NCBI GenBank assembly: GCA_949128115.1
Contig: OX421968.1
Coordinates: 25,900,377-25,964,376, forward strand
Reading direction: 5' to 3'
Source: Anaspis maculata
Taxonomy: Eukaryota; Arthropoda; Insecta; Coleoptera; Scraptiidae
Length of the DNA stretch: 64,000 bases
Shown: positions 23,461 through 34,700 of the stretch, one piece after another
Layout: each line of letters opens with the position of its first letter
Position numbering within the stretch: position 1 is the stretch's first letter
The notes under the pieces: generated by a model
Told to the model about the DNA's origin: nothing
What the model saw: the letters and a program-made list of their open reading frames with translations, nothing else
The model's database searches: none
Made by a program: the position numbers and the translations under genes

Positions 23461-24927
23461 CCACCCTGCAATGATCATTTTGAAATCCTACATTTCATTA
23501 ATTTATTTATTTGTACATTAATTTTTTTATGAAAGTGCAGAATGAGATGATTTAATATTTAATTAAATCAAGCTTGTGAAATTTGTGATCGATTTCCTTC
23601 CCGGTGCAGCTTTAAAAAAATTGTCTCCTAATTTCACTGTTTCCAACTTGACTACTTCAATGGCTCAGCTCGAATTTTCATATTTCATTAGTCCAGTACT
23701 ATGCCATTTTCAAGCTGTGGCATTGTCAGTTGAGGTGGCCAGACAGCAATGTTTTGTTTGTCAGCAGCAGAGTAAGTGATTGCTCACAAAATAAATTTTG
23801 TATTAATTCTTACGGTTACTTCCTTGTTTTTCTTGTAGTACTTCACTGCCCAATTGAGATGTAATAAAATTGCCTTTATAGCGATGAATAAAGTCATTTA
23901 GTTTAATTATTGTGTTACTTCTTCAGCTTGATATGCCATATTCCCGAACCGAAACGCGCAGGTCCGCCGATTCAGGAGTTGGACAAAAGAGCAAGTACCT
24001 TAGCATTTTGAATTTGGGCCAGCTAGGTGTTGACTTGTTTCATGTTGGTGAACCTTGATGAGTGTAATAAAAATGTGGGTGCGTCGGCTTGTTCCGAATT
24101 ATCATTGCTCCGACTCTCGCTTGGTCCGAACTTGGGCTGGCATCACTGTAGATGAAGTGAGGCTTCTGCACAGGCAATGGCCAGTGGCGTAGCGAAGGGG
24201 AGGGCCTGGATTATGCTTCCTGCGTTTGGTCGCCAGATTACGCGAAATACATGAGTCAGATAGAGGACCGTCCAGAGAAAGTTATTAAAATATCTCTCAT
24301 TTTAAGCTGGACGGTGTCCCTGATCGAGATTATTCCCGGGAGCTGCTTTTGAGAAAGGTTTGGCTTCACTGCCTTTGAGTGGCGCATGCATGCCCGATTT
24401 ATTGGCCAGAATCGTATTAATAGATGAAGGCTATGTAGGGAAACACTGCAGAAAGATAGAAATATATATTAATATTAAATACAGCAATTAACGCAATAAT
24501 AGCTGAGTCGCAGAAGCGCCGCTCGTTCTTCTAGCTCTGCTCTCAACGCTCTGCCGTGCTGTCGCCGTACTTTCGCATTCCTGCTTTTTCTCAGTTCTCC
24601 TCCACTCCTATTGGCTCTCGTATTGGCGCGACTTCACGGGTCCGTCTCCATCAGCGCCGGAAGACAGGACCGTAACTAGGACTGTCCTTGTAGTAGGGAC
24701 ACAATAGAGGCCACAATAGGGGCCTCCAGCGTACACGGCCATCCTGCGAGGCTGGCGTCCTCGACAGCGATCACAGGAAGAGAACAGAGAACATCGGCGA
24801 AAGCAGAGATTCTGATGTCCTTTATTCCATACTGAAACACAAGTTAATACGCCCTACAAAAAGTCTGGGTCTAGACGTGAGCAAAGGAGCCAGACTGGGA
24901 ACGATAATTTAACTGCCTGTTTGGAAA

Positions 24928-24960
24928 TAAACCTTATTTATTTATTTATTTATTTATTTA
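24928..24960. repeat. (TTTA)n microsatellite
   Basis: Seven to eight uninterrupted tetranucleotide units. Confidence 0.9.
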
Positions 24961-25168
24961 ACTGGGGATGGAGTAAAAAATTAATGGAAAGATCCGGAAT
25001 GTGACTATAAAGTGAGTCCACCGGCATCTTCCGAGAGGGAATTGGGGGCTGAGGCTCTCTGAAGCATCTCAAGCCAGATTACAGACAGTTTGGGAACTGA
25101 CACGGACGACTTCATGTAACCGGCACATACATTCTAAGACATACATCCCAGCGGTAGTGTTAGCGGCA

Positions 25169-25315
25169 TATCTGACACAGACATCAGGCGGATTCTGAAA
25201 ACAGACATCCGGTGATTCTGACACAGACTACCTTGGAACTTTCGATATGGTATCTGACACAGACATCAGGCGGATTCTGAAAACAGACATCCGGTGATTC
25301 TGACACAGACTACCA
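25169..25315. repeat. Two direct copies of a 64-bp block
   Basis: The block starting TATCTGACACAGACATCAGG occurs at 25169-25232 and 25252-25315 with no difference I can see. Inside each, ACAGACATC itself repeats. Confidence 0.85.
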
Positions 25316-25472
25316 GGAGAATGAATCAGTTCAGAAGATGAAGCCTGTCAGTATTGGTTTATGGAAGAACTTGATCGAAGTGAGAACTTTTGGGTACCTA
25401 CCTAACGATAGAATGTTCAATTTCTCAGGGAGTTTGAAAAATAAAGAGAACTCTAACATACTGTAACATATT

Positions 25473-27590
25473 TTAGTCAGAATCTGATGACGGGTCGGAA
25501 GACCAATATTTGAGGTGTTCTACCGCATGGACACCAACGTAGCGGCGTTGTTTGGGAATGGTTTTAATTTGTTGGACCTCGTCGTAACGGTCGCGGGGAA
25601 GACACATGGTAATTTGGAAGGGCCCTTTCCATTTGGCAAGGAGTTTTTTTTTTGCTTTCACCTTAAGTGATAATGCTAGCTATGTGTACTACGACAAGGT
25701 CACGAACTTTGTTTTGAGTGGGGCGAGCGCGTTTTGAGTCGAGTTTAATTTTACCTGTATGTTGTCTTTCAGTGGTAAGTTTGCTGGCATCTGCTCTGAG
25801 TTGTGTGATTGTGATATCCAGAGAACCCAGTCCAGTGGAGGTGTCGATTACCGAGGAAAGGGTGCCAGTAGGTTGGGCACGGTATCCCATCAGGAGTTCC
25901 TGGGGTGTTGCATTCAGCGCCTGATTCAGAGTGGTGTTCAAGCCTAATTGGACAGAACTAAGGTGTGATGGCCAGTCGGCTGCGGCAGCTGCTGTGGTAG
26001 CGGCCAAACTCTCCTGGATAGTTCGGCAGTAGCGTTCAATTTGGCCATTGCCCCTTGGCATGCCCACCGTATCAACAAATTGGCGAATACCAGTAGTTTC
26101 GCAAAACTCTTTGAATTTCTTTGATGTAAAGGAAGAAGCCGCATCACAAATTAGGCGACAGGGTGCCCCAAATGTTGCGATAATTTCTTTTAATTCGTGA
26201 ATTGCGTGGGAAGATTTGGTGGAACGTACTGGGCGGATAATTATGAATTTTGTGAAAGCATCGATGACTAGAAAGAGATAAATGTAACCTTTGGAGGACT
26301 TGGGGAAGGGCCCCAAGTGATCAATGTGTTTAGTATGAAGCGGAATGGCGATTTCGTTGATGGAATGGAGGTAGCCGGACTGCTTGCCTCCTTTATGTTG
26401 TAAAAGGTGTACGGAATACAACATTAGATGTATTTTTTTTATGAAACGGCGCATTTTCGGGAACCAAAAGAGAGCTTGTATTGCGGCGAGGGTTTTATCG
26501 AGCGCAAAGTGGCCTAAGTCGTCATGGTATTGTTTTGGTAGTTGCCAACCGCAATGTTTTGGGATGACTAGTTTCGGTCCTTGGGACGAGTTGTGGTATT
26601 ATTTTCCGTCTTTGACCTGTATGTTTGAAAAGGTCTTTGTTTTTATGCCGCTCGCCGGACATGATGAGTTTGATAATTTTGGCCGTTTCTGTATCTGACT
26701 GTTGAACACAAGAAACCCAATCTTGCTGATTGATAACATGGCAGTTCATTTCGTTACTGGAAACAGGATTGCGACTTAACGCGTCAACAAATGCCAACTG
26801 TACTCCGGGTTTGTGTATCACCTTGAACTGATACTCTTGTAGTGCAATAATCCATCTTGCGATGGGCGAGTTCATTTCTTTTTTTTTCGAGAGAATTTTT
26901 CAACGAGTTACAATCGGTGACTATAGGGTAAAGGGGTGTCCTAACAAATAATGGCGGAAGTTTCTGATGGATTTAACCACTGCTAGTGTCTTAAGTTCAA
27001 ATGAGTGGTAACGACTTTCGGAAGGGGTGGTTTGGACGCTATAGTATGCTATCGGTGTTTCTTTTTCGTTCACGAGTGGAACCAGAACTCCGACGAGACC
27101 CTGGCTACTGGCGTCTGTGTACAGAAGCGTTTTGTGGAGGGGGTTGAACAGATGTAATAGACGTTTTGATGTGAGGATGTTTTTGAATTCAGAAACGACA
27201 CGATCTTGGTCTGAAGGAGTTCTTGGATGATAGTGCGTACTTTGTCGATTTCAGAAAGAGCCATGCGATATGGTTTTCGGTAGACAGGTGTATCGGTGGT
27301 CAGTTCGATTGAAAAATTAATGTTGCATTTGCCTACTTCGGTAAGTTTATCAGTGGCAAAAAAGTCCTCAAATTTTGTGAAAAGTTTTTGGAGAGAGGTG
27401 GAGACATTAGTGGGGAGTGACCCTGTATAACATGTTAGCGCCAGGCGCTCACCGGCCGGAGAAAACAATATGCCGTTGGGACCCTTTTCATAATAAATGT
27501 CGGAAGATTCGGAAAAATTGCGGCCGATGAGAACATCTGCAGCGTCAAGACATTTTTCAACCAAGAAAAATTCAAGTCGCTTTGGGGGAA
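25473..27590 (-). pseudogene. Ty3/gypsy pol remnant: protease end, RT N-terminus, RNase H, integrase
   Basis: Read on the minus strand from 27590. The end of the protease (VLIGRNF) is followed by the RT N-terminus (TPVYRKPYRMA). Near 27195 the reading jumps straight to an RNase H start (LYTDASSQGLVGVL in another frame), so the RT palm with its YxDD box is missing. RNase H continues past 26875 (HKPGVQLAFVDALSRNP). The integrase shows HIDHLGPF, ICDAASSFTS and GNGQIERY, the three acidic catalytic positions in order, and ends in a basic C-terminus near 25473. At least three frame changes break it, so it cannot be functional. Confidence 0.88.
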
Positions 27591-27593
27591 GGC

Positions 27594-29502
27594 TAAAACA
27601 CGGAATACGGAACGGGAAATTCCAAACCTAGAAATTTCATTCCCCCCCCCCCCCAACCGACACCATACCACCATACACCATAGAGGATTTCCTCGACCCC
27701 CCCCCCCACCCGTCGCCCTTCCCCACCCACCGAGCTCCATTGAGCTTTTCAATTTGAACTATATCGGAAAAGCCCGGAATGGAAAAATTGTTGGGAATTT
27801 GGGTCTAATTTTTGGTACATGGGTAGGTCTCCACCACGGAAAGTACCTGACACTGGTTTCATCCCGTTCGTAGGGCTCACAAAAGCACAAAGGGCCGTTC
27901 CGTATTTTATCGGGAAAGCACGGAATGGAAAAACTGTTGGGAATTTGGGTCTAATTTTTGGTACATGGGTAGGTCTCCACCACAGAAAGTACCTGACACT
28001 GGTTTCATCCCGTTAATAATAGTTACCTATTTATTCACCAAGGGAGTAAAGTGAATTTTTAATCCCGAGGGTGAAGTTTGATGCCCGAGGGCCCTTTGCA
28101 AAAATGTAAAATTCAACTTTAGTCCCGCAAAAGTAGGAGTAAAATGATCGTTATCGTTACACGGTATTGCGAAAAAGTTTTTTATTTAGTATCTCTTCAA
28201 TAAGTCAAGTTATTGATTTTTTTTCTTTTTAGTTGTGTTTTATGCCAATTGTATTTATTTGAGAGAAGAATATCAAGCCCCTCCTTCACCCCCAACCCCT
28301 ATCTACCATCATTTAAGTTCAAGATTATTCTCAAAATACCAAAACTTGATCCTATGAACAGTTTTTGTTCTACAGACAACTGAAGGATATTCAAATTCAC
28401 TGAAGGAAGAACCACTTCAACTAAAGAAAAATTGGGAAATCGTCACCCCAACATTGAGGGTGGACAACTATTTTGATGTTGTTGTTGTTATTATGTTTTA
28501 TGTTAAACTTGACCGCGCCTGCACATGATGGGGTGCCCGGGGGGTGCAAAAGGTACCTACCGCTATTGGCGCTATTGCTTTTATCGCCCTACAAACGGGA
28601 TGAAACCTGAGCCAGTTAATTTCTGTGGTGGAGGACTAACTATGTACCAAAAACTAGACCCAAATTCCCAACAGTTTTCCCATTCCGCACTTTCCCGATA
28701 AAATATACGGAACGGCCCTTTGTGCTTTTGTGAGCCCTACGAATGGGATGAAACCAGTGGCAGGTAATTTCTGTGGTGGAGGGCTACCCATGTACCAAAA
28801 ATTAGATCCATAATCCCAACAGTTTTCCCATTCCGGGCTTTCCCGATAAAATACGAAACGGCCCTTTGTGCTTTTGTGAGCCCTACGAACGGAATGAAAC
28901 CAGTGTCAGTTAATTTCTGTGGTGGAGGGCTACCCATGTACCAAAAATTAGATCCAAATTCCTAACAGTTTTCCCATTCCGGGCTTTTCCGATAAAATAC
29001 GGAACGGCCCTTTGTGCTTTTGTGAGCCCTACGAATGGGATCAAACCAGTGGCAGGTAATTTCTGTGGTGGAGGGCTACCCATGTACCAAAAATTAGATC
29101 CAAATTCCCAACAGTTTTCCCATTCCGGGCTTTTCCGATAAAATACGGAACGGCCCTTTGTGCTTTTGTGAGCCCTACGAATGGGATCAAACCAGTGGCA
29201 GGTAATTTCTGTGGTGGAGGGCTACCCATGTACCAAAAATTAGATCCAAATTTCCAACAGTTTTCCCATTCCGGGCTTTTCCGATAGATAGTTCAAATTA
29301 AAAAGCTCAATGGAGCTCGGCGGGTGGGGAGGGGCGACGGGTGGGGGGGGGGTCGGGAAAATTCTCTATGGTATATGGTGGTGTCGGTTGGGGGGGGGTC
29401 GAGAAAATTCTCTATGGTATATGGTGGTGTCGGTTGGGGGGGGGGTGTTGAAATTTCTAGGTTTTGAATTTCCCGTTCCGTGTTCCGTGTTCCGTGTTTT
29501 AG
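27594..29502. mobile_element. Foldback-type element with 146-bp tandem subrepeats in its arms
   Basis: The ends CTAAAACACGGAA and TTCCGTGTTTTAG are complementary. The outer arms continue with long C and G tracts and with CCATAGAGGATTT against its complement. Inside lie tandem units of 146-148 bp marked by TTAGATCCAAATTC and CGGCCCTTTGTGCTTTTGTG: five on the right (starting 28597, 28745, 28891, 29037, 29183) and about two in opposite orientation on the left (27765-28017). It separates gag (29515-29846) from pol (25473-27590) of a minus-strand gypsy element. No transposase is present. Confidence 0.85.
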
Positions 29503-29514
29503 ACACACCCCTTT

Positions 29515-29846
29515 GAAACAACAAAACGAGTGGTTGTGACGTCATCCCATCGTGAAAAGTACGATTTTTCCTCGACCAAACGGATCCACCTATTTAAAGG
29601 CATAGTCCCCTCACTCGGATTAAAGTTAGGGACATTTTGCCAAGTGCAAGGTGGCTCTTGCAAGCCAAGTTGATTACGTTTCATGCTACTTATCTCATTT
29701 TTGAGGATCTGCAGCTCCTGTTGCAGAGTCAGTGGTGGAGTTGTGGATCGCTCCACCTCGGAGACGGTGCCTTCCACGATGGCTGCTCCCGCTTCGAAAG
29801 GCTGCAGCTCGCGGTCTCGATTTCGGGTTCCTCCAGGTTCCGACAT
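29515..29846 (-). pseudogene. Ty3/gypsy gag N-terminal fragment
   Basis: The ATG at 29846 (minus) starts an open frame of about 110 codons beginning MSEPGGTRNRDRELQPFEAG. It has a heptad-like stretch (LQQELQILKNEISSMKRNQL) and then PLNRWIRLVEEKSYF, typical of the first part of an LTR-element Gag. It is cut at the border of the foldback element. The position just downstream of a candidate 5' LTR and primer site supports the call. The rest of gag and most of the protease are missing. Confidence 0.6.
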
Positions 29847-30108
29847 TCTCAGGCTGCCGTCAGGTGTTGGGGTCTTGTCCAATTCCAGTAGGTACGGCGA
29901 AACAACAGGCCCAGTTGCCCAAAATAGCAATCGACGCGTAGCCGGCCGACGCGACGTAGGAACTGATAACCGATGGCGATGGCGACGTCGCAACTTCTTC
30001 CTCCTTTTCTCCTTTTCCTTGATGAACGAACGAAAAACGTAGGTACGCCGGATGTGATAAAACCGACGTACCAAAGAAAGGTGTAGGAAAGATCCCGCTT
30101 CTGACAAT

Positions 30109-30401
30109 TGTTGTAGGACGCTTTGGGTATTCACAGCAAAACTCACTGGAAGCCGAGCATTCTTTATTCACCTCCACTGTACAAGCCGTAATCTCTCCAT
30201 GAATCTTCTAGAATTCTCCCGGCGCTGCTCTCAACAGTCAACACCCGTCAAACTCCCCCTTCCGCCTCCTTGTCCATCCCGCGCTGCCCCCGTCCCTGTC
30301 GCCGTGTTGGACACGTTCACTGGCGCCTTCCACTCCCAAGCGGCACCTCACACGATGAAATCTTATGGGGACCGAAAAATGTCATGGAACTTTTGGAGAC
30401 A
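30109..30401 (-). repeat. Candidate 5' LTR of the minus-strand gypsy element
   Basis: On the minus strand the segment begins TGTCTCCAAAAG and ends CCTACAACA. It contains GTGAATAAAGAATG as a poly(A)-type signal and is followed directly by ATTGTCAGAAGCGGGATC, a primer-site-like block seen in many insect gypsy elements. The partner LTR was not found, so the ends are provisional. Confidence 0.45.
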
Positions 30402-30809
30402 CTGAAAAGAAACAACCTATTTCACCTAATATAAGACAATCCAGCACCGACTGCATCACCAACTCTGATTCACCCCCCACACGAAAATAACATCGTCAAT
30501 GAGAACCAGACCACCAGTTAGCTAGAATCGGTCCTTTGTTTAACCACCTACCTGATATCCTACATCCGTGGCCTTCTCTGTTTGTCATTTAAAAGTCGCC
30601 ATGATGGGCCCCATGACGTGAAGCGTGTGCCCCTGTATATTGTTTGTATTTTTGTTTACATCGTCGACAGTTAGGGTAGGAACATTAATACGTCTGACCC
30701 TCATGCAACAAAACAATTAACATCATAGTTCTAAACATAGTTCTAAACATAGTTCCATCGGTGCTAATAACCATAGCTGTTGAAGCACCTAAACTTAGAA
30801 AAAAAAAAA
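30402..30809. other. Unassigned sequence between two retroelement fragments
   Basis: No coding signature. It holds a short tandem repeat, three units of CTAAACATAGTT type at about 30726-30752. It joins the minus-strand gypsy LTR to the plus-strand errantivirus fragment. Confidence 0.4.
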
Positions 30810-31133
30810 ATTCTAATGAGTGACTATGTTTGTGAACATCGAGATAGAACCAAACTCATTTATAGAAAAATTAACGAACGTATTTCCGAACATAAGGAGA
30901 AGCTAATGGACAAACGAAATAAAGATCGCGATGACCCTGAAATGTTCCAGCCCCAATCAGAAACATTTATTCGAAAGCATGCTAGACAAAAACTTGCAAA
31001 TAAATTCAACCCTTCAACTGAAATTAAAGACGTAGATGAACCCAGAAAAACAATTTCTACTGAAAATCAAGAAAAGATCCATATGGATAATTTGAAAAGA
31101 CCACTTATAAAACCTTTCGATTTTAATACCTAA
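30810..31133 (+). pseudogene. Errantivirus-type integrase C-terminal tail (pol 3' end)
   Basis: About 107 codons open to the stop at 31131-31133. The stretches HRDRTKLIYRKINERISEHK, IRKHARQKLANKF and KIHMDNLKRPLI match the end of gypsy-group integrases, where this tail follows the catalytic core. The upstream core, RT and gag are absent. An env-like gene of the same type follows, in the order expected for an errantivirus. Confidence 0.72.
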
Positions 31134-31594
31134 CTTTCTTTTACAGGTTACCTCTTGCCTTCGCTGTACGAGAAAAAATATCTAGGTACCTGAAACCGCC
31201 TACGAATTTGCCCCTTTAAACTAGACAACCCAACATACAACAGCAAGCGCCAGAGAGGTTCAGGTTCCCCGTGCGCCGAAGGATGAGGTTCGAGAGGTTT
31301 CCCGTACCTCCTCCGAGAGCACGTCGCACATCTTCAGCGCACCCTTATGAGACCGAGGTTTTGACCGGAGGAAAAGAGAAACGGCGTTTCGAAGAGCACC
31401 GCGATCCTAACCATTCTCTGTTTCAGTCCACAAGCACGAGAGCAAGCGAGACGCAGGCCGAAGTGTACCACCGAGCCATCGTTCCAACACCCGCTCGGCG
31501 CTCAGCCAATACACAATATTGCGCGGAAGTGGCGCTCCGACACGGATGTCAGCGAACTAAGAAAACGGTGACAAGCTGTCATCGCGCATGTTCA

Positions 31595-31775
31595 GGGCTG
31601 CTATTCATGAATCGTGTGAGAAAAGTCCCTGGGAGTAAAATACATTCCGCAGTACACTGATGCAGCGAAAGTTGCCTAAAAACCACTATTTTAGGCAACA
31701 TTCGCTACATCAGTGTACTGCGGAATGTATTTTACTCCCAGGGACTTTTCTCACACGATTAAAGAATAGCGGCCC
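31595..31775. repeat. Near-perfect 181-bp hairpin
   Basis: Arms of about 75 bp are complementary with very few mismatches: GTGAGAAAAGTCCCTGGGAG near 31616 pairs with CTCCCAGGGACTTTTCTCAC near 31736. The loop is about 15 bases around CCACTA. The small size and lack of coding content suggest a MITE. Confidence 0.9.
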
Positions 31776-33387
31776 AGAACTCGACAATGACATTGATTTC
31801 AGTGTTTGATGTTGACGTTTTGTACAGTTCCATCAGCAACTTGTGAAGTCTTCCGATTTAAAATGCATATTCGGCGGTCGAAAAAGTGTGCGCCACTCAG
31901 AGGACCGACTGTCGCCACACCATGCTGTCGTCAATACAATACAGCACTGATTAAATGAAATATCCCCAGACACTTCGCGGTAAATTTGAATGTTATGGTT
32001 GAAGTGTTCCACGTTTTTTTTATTTCGTAATTTGGGTCATTTGGGAATGATCCCCAACATATGTGTTTTCATGAAAAGGTTGCGAGGGTTACTCCGATTT
32101 TTCTATGTAACCACTTCTACTTGAAAACGACGCATAATCCATTGAGCTTAGTTTGAGAATCACCTATTTTACAGCATAACATATGGAAGACTTAGAACGA
32201 ATCACCTCGTTTTTTAGCGCATGCGCTAAGCGGTCACGCAATATTGTGTATTGGATAGCGGTGCTGCGAGAGACAGAGAGCAGAGACAAGTAGTACGCCA
32301 GTCAGACAAGGATCGGACCATCCAAAGCGGTGATGTTGTTGTTTTAGCGCTTCCGTTAAGTCCTTTTGTGCCTTCTCCGAAACCGTTAGCATACCACAAA
32401 GTTGCATCCCTATTCCGCCGTTAGACAAAGAACGAACACCCTCTAAGTCCATATCGTTCCCTGCGATAGAAGAAAACAACTAACACTTCTGTTTCCTTTG
32501 AAGCATGTAGATGAATAACTTCCCCGCGACACCCCTTGACTAAAGTAGAAGCCCTAATCTTAACTTACGCAAGAAAGATGCAAATACTAAGTTTTCTTAT
32601 ATAAGCGTATATTTCCAGCGCCTCCAGAGACCTTTGGCGAGGTCGCGGTGGATGGTTACGTTCGTCTTATAGGGCTGAGCTACCAGGAGCCGAGCAGAAA
32701 GCACCCAGGTTGACCACCTTATTGTTGATGGTTCCCGGCGAGCTACTGAGAGGAAGTTGAGAAAAACCGCCCTCACCCCCTTCGCCGAGACCCACACCTT
32801 CCGCGGCACCAGCCGACCCGGTTCCCACACGGAACTACTCCGCCTGCCTCGCAGCCACCGAGTCCCCGTTATACCGACTCAAGAATCTCCGGCTAGCCAT
32901 GGACGAGGTGCCCACCACCGACAGCCTACCCCCGATGTCGCGTCCGGACCAGAGACTACCTCCGACCCCGGCAGGTATAAACCGAAGAAACGAAAACGAC
33001 CTAAAGAGTAAAGTTCCGCCATTTATTAAATAATCTGTTTGTTTGCGATCATACTGAACTTTTGCCTGAGTCAGTAATTTATACATGTTTTTTTGAAAAG
33101 AAACTAATGAATGAAATAATAATTTACCAATGCACATAAACTTTCACAAATTACTAAATTCTATTGGGTTGGAATTGCCATTGGAAATCTTTAAACTAAT
33201 TTGCATATCTCGAAAGTGAGTCCTCTAAGATCAGACGAATTGAATTTGAAACTGGATTGTTTTTCGTACTTGAATCATAATTGTTCAGCTACCCTAATAA
33301 TCATATAGAGTGGGTTTGACTGCTAAAGTAATGAATGAACTAAGTCTCCTGTCATGGAATTTAGCACCAACGAGACTGGTCCTATCT

Positions 33388-33506
33388 ACAGGTAACCTGG
33401 GTAGAGATGACTATTGCTTACAGGTAACCTGGGCGATAAGCTAGATGACTATGTCAAGAGTTGACGACGAGTCCCAAAAGAGGCTGGCGTTTTACAGGTA
33501 ACCTGG
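33388..33506. repeat. Three copies of ACAGGTAACCTGG
   Basis: Exact copies start at 33388, 33420 and 33494. The core CAGGTAACCTG is itself an 11-bp palindrome. The first two are each followed by a shared AGATGACTA. They lie upstream of the env-like gene; a protein-binding role is only a guess. Confidence 0.8.
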
Positions 33507-33722
33507 AACGTCCTTTCAACAAATCTGTTCCCATTACGAGGTAACGAGGTTTAATTGACCCTACTCTAACACAAACATAAATCAAACTGAACAAAAAGTG
33601 ATGGAAGTACGAACACGACTCCGCTTTCTGTATAAAACATTGCATCAAGTCACTCACTGAAAGGACATGCAAATTTACCGAATTCAATGGCAATTCTCGT
33701 TCAATAACTGAACTTGAATAAA

Positions 33723-34700
33723 ATGATCATGAAAGGTATAACTCTGGTTTCATTTCTATTTTTACAAGTGTAATATTAAGCTACGTCAAATCGAATTATC
33801 AGCGTGGGGTTCTTTGCCTTCTACTAGACGACAGCGCGGGCCAATCACGGGTATGAGAATTCAAATGAGCGGGAAGTAAGTATTTGAATTTGAATAATTC
33901 GGCGGGCTTAGGGCATGAAGGGTTACATACCTATACAAAATTTAGAAAACAACCCTGGCCTAATTCCTTCAAATCTAGGAACAGACAGAATTCAAGAATA
34001 CTCCCGCACATTTATTCATTTCTACGATCTTTCCCCGATAATTAAAGAAGTAGACAAATCAAATGTTCAAGCATCAAATTTAGAAATAAAAATCAAAACT
34101 CATCACATCTATTCCATCGAAATTGCTAATTATAATAAAATCCTAAAATTATCTCAAGACAAAGTTGAGACCAAACTTAAAGAGTTATTACCCCATCCAA
34201 AAAGACTAAAAAGAGGACTGATAAACGGATTAGGATCCATATTCAAAAGCATCACGGGAAACCTGGATGCAGCTGATGGCGAACGTTATGAAAAGCTTGT
34301 CAAACAACTTGAAACGAACCAAAAGAATTTAGCCGCAACAATAGTCAAACAAAACTCTTTATCTGTAGAAGTAATCAATGAATTCAATAAAACTATTCAG
34401 GAGATTTCTCATCATGAACTATTGCTACAATCACGAATTATGCAAATCAATGCAATACTCGAATACAATGACAATGTAAGTAAAGAGAACGAATTAATCA
34501 TCAAAGACATTTTTAACCAACTTATTGATATAAACTGCTCAAAAGTGAATAGGGGTAATAAAAAATTTAGCATTTTTTCACATGTGAATATCTCGGAAAA
34601 AAATTATCCGATTTCAAAAAGGAAGACGACGCCAGATATGGCCTTCTTCCAACTACGTGGTGATGCACAGGATAATTTCATTATTAAAAATGTACATGAT
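33723..34700 (+). pseudogene. Errantivirus env-like gene, N-terminal part (disrupted)
   Basis: Envelope glycoprotein of a gypsy-type endogenous retrovirus, a class related to baculovirus F fusion proteins. A signal-peptide-like start (MKGITLVSFLFLQV, ATG at 33730) is followed by stop codons and about 110 bp of apparent insertion. The frame then runs open from 33915 for about 260 codons. A furin-type site RLKR is at 34203-34214, followed by a glycine-rich hydrophobic stretch typical of a fusion peptide, then a coiled-coil-like region. The reading frame is lost where the palindrome at about 34700 begins. The gene cannot make a full protein as it stands. Confidence 0.82.

Larger units (their letters stand above)
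23461..25472. other. Intergenic sequence, probably old transposon-derived
   Basis: No gene recognised. From about 24180 the base composition becomes GC-richer, which fits decayed LTR or leader sequence of the minus-strand gypsy element that follows, but I could not find a second copy of its candidate LTR. It holds a (TTTA)n run at 24928-24960 and the duplicated block at 25169-25315. Confidence 0.35.
31134..33722. other. 2.6-kb insertion-rich stretch between pol tail and env
   Basis: In errantiviruses env normally follows pol closely, so most of this is probably inserted sequence. CTTTCTTTTACAG at 31136-31148 could be the old env splice acceptor. A pair of inverted matches (CCAATACACAATATTGCG near 31505 and CGCAATATTGTGTATTGG near 32236) may be the arms of one insertion. 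The open frame at 32757-33011 ends in a basic tail but has no family I recognise. Confidence 0.4.

Noticed and set aside
28597..29290. 146-bp repeats as a CRISPR array
   Set aside because: Units are contiguous with no unique spacers, are far too long, and the genome is eukaryotic.
29637..30042. Plus-strand frames of 84-119 codons
   Set aside because: They are antisense to the gag fragment and its leader on the minus strand.
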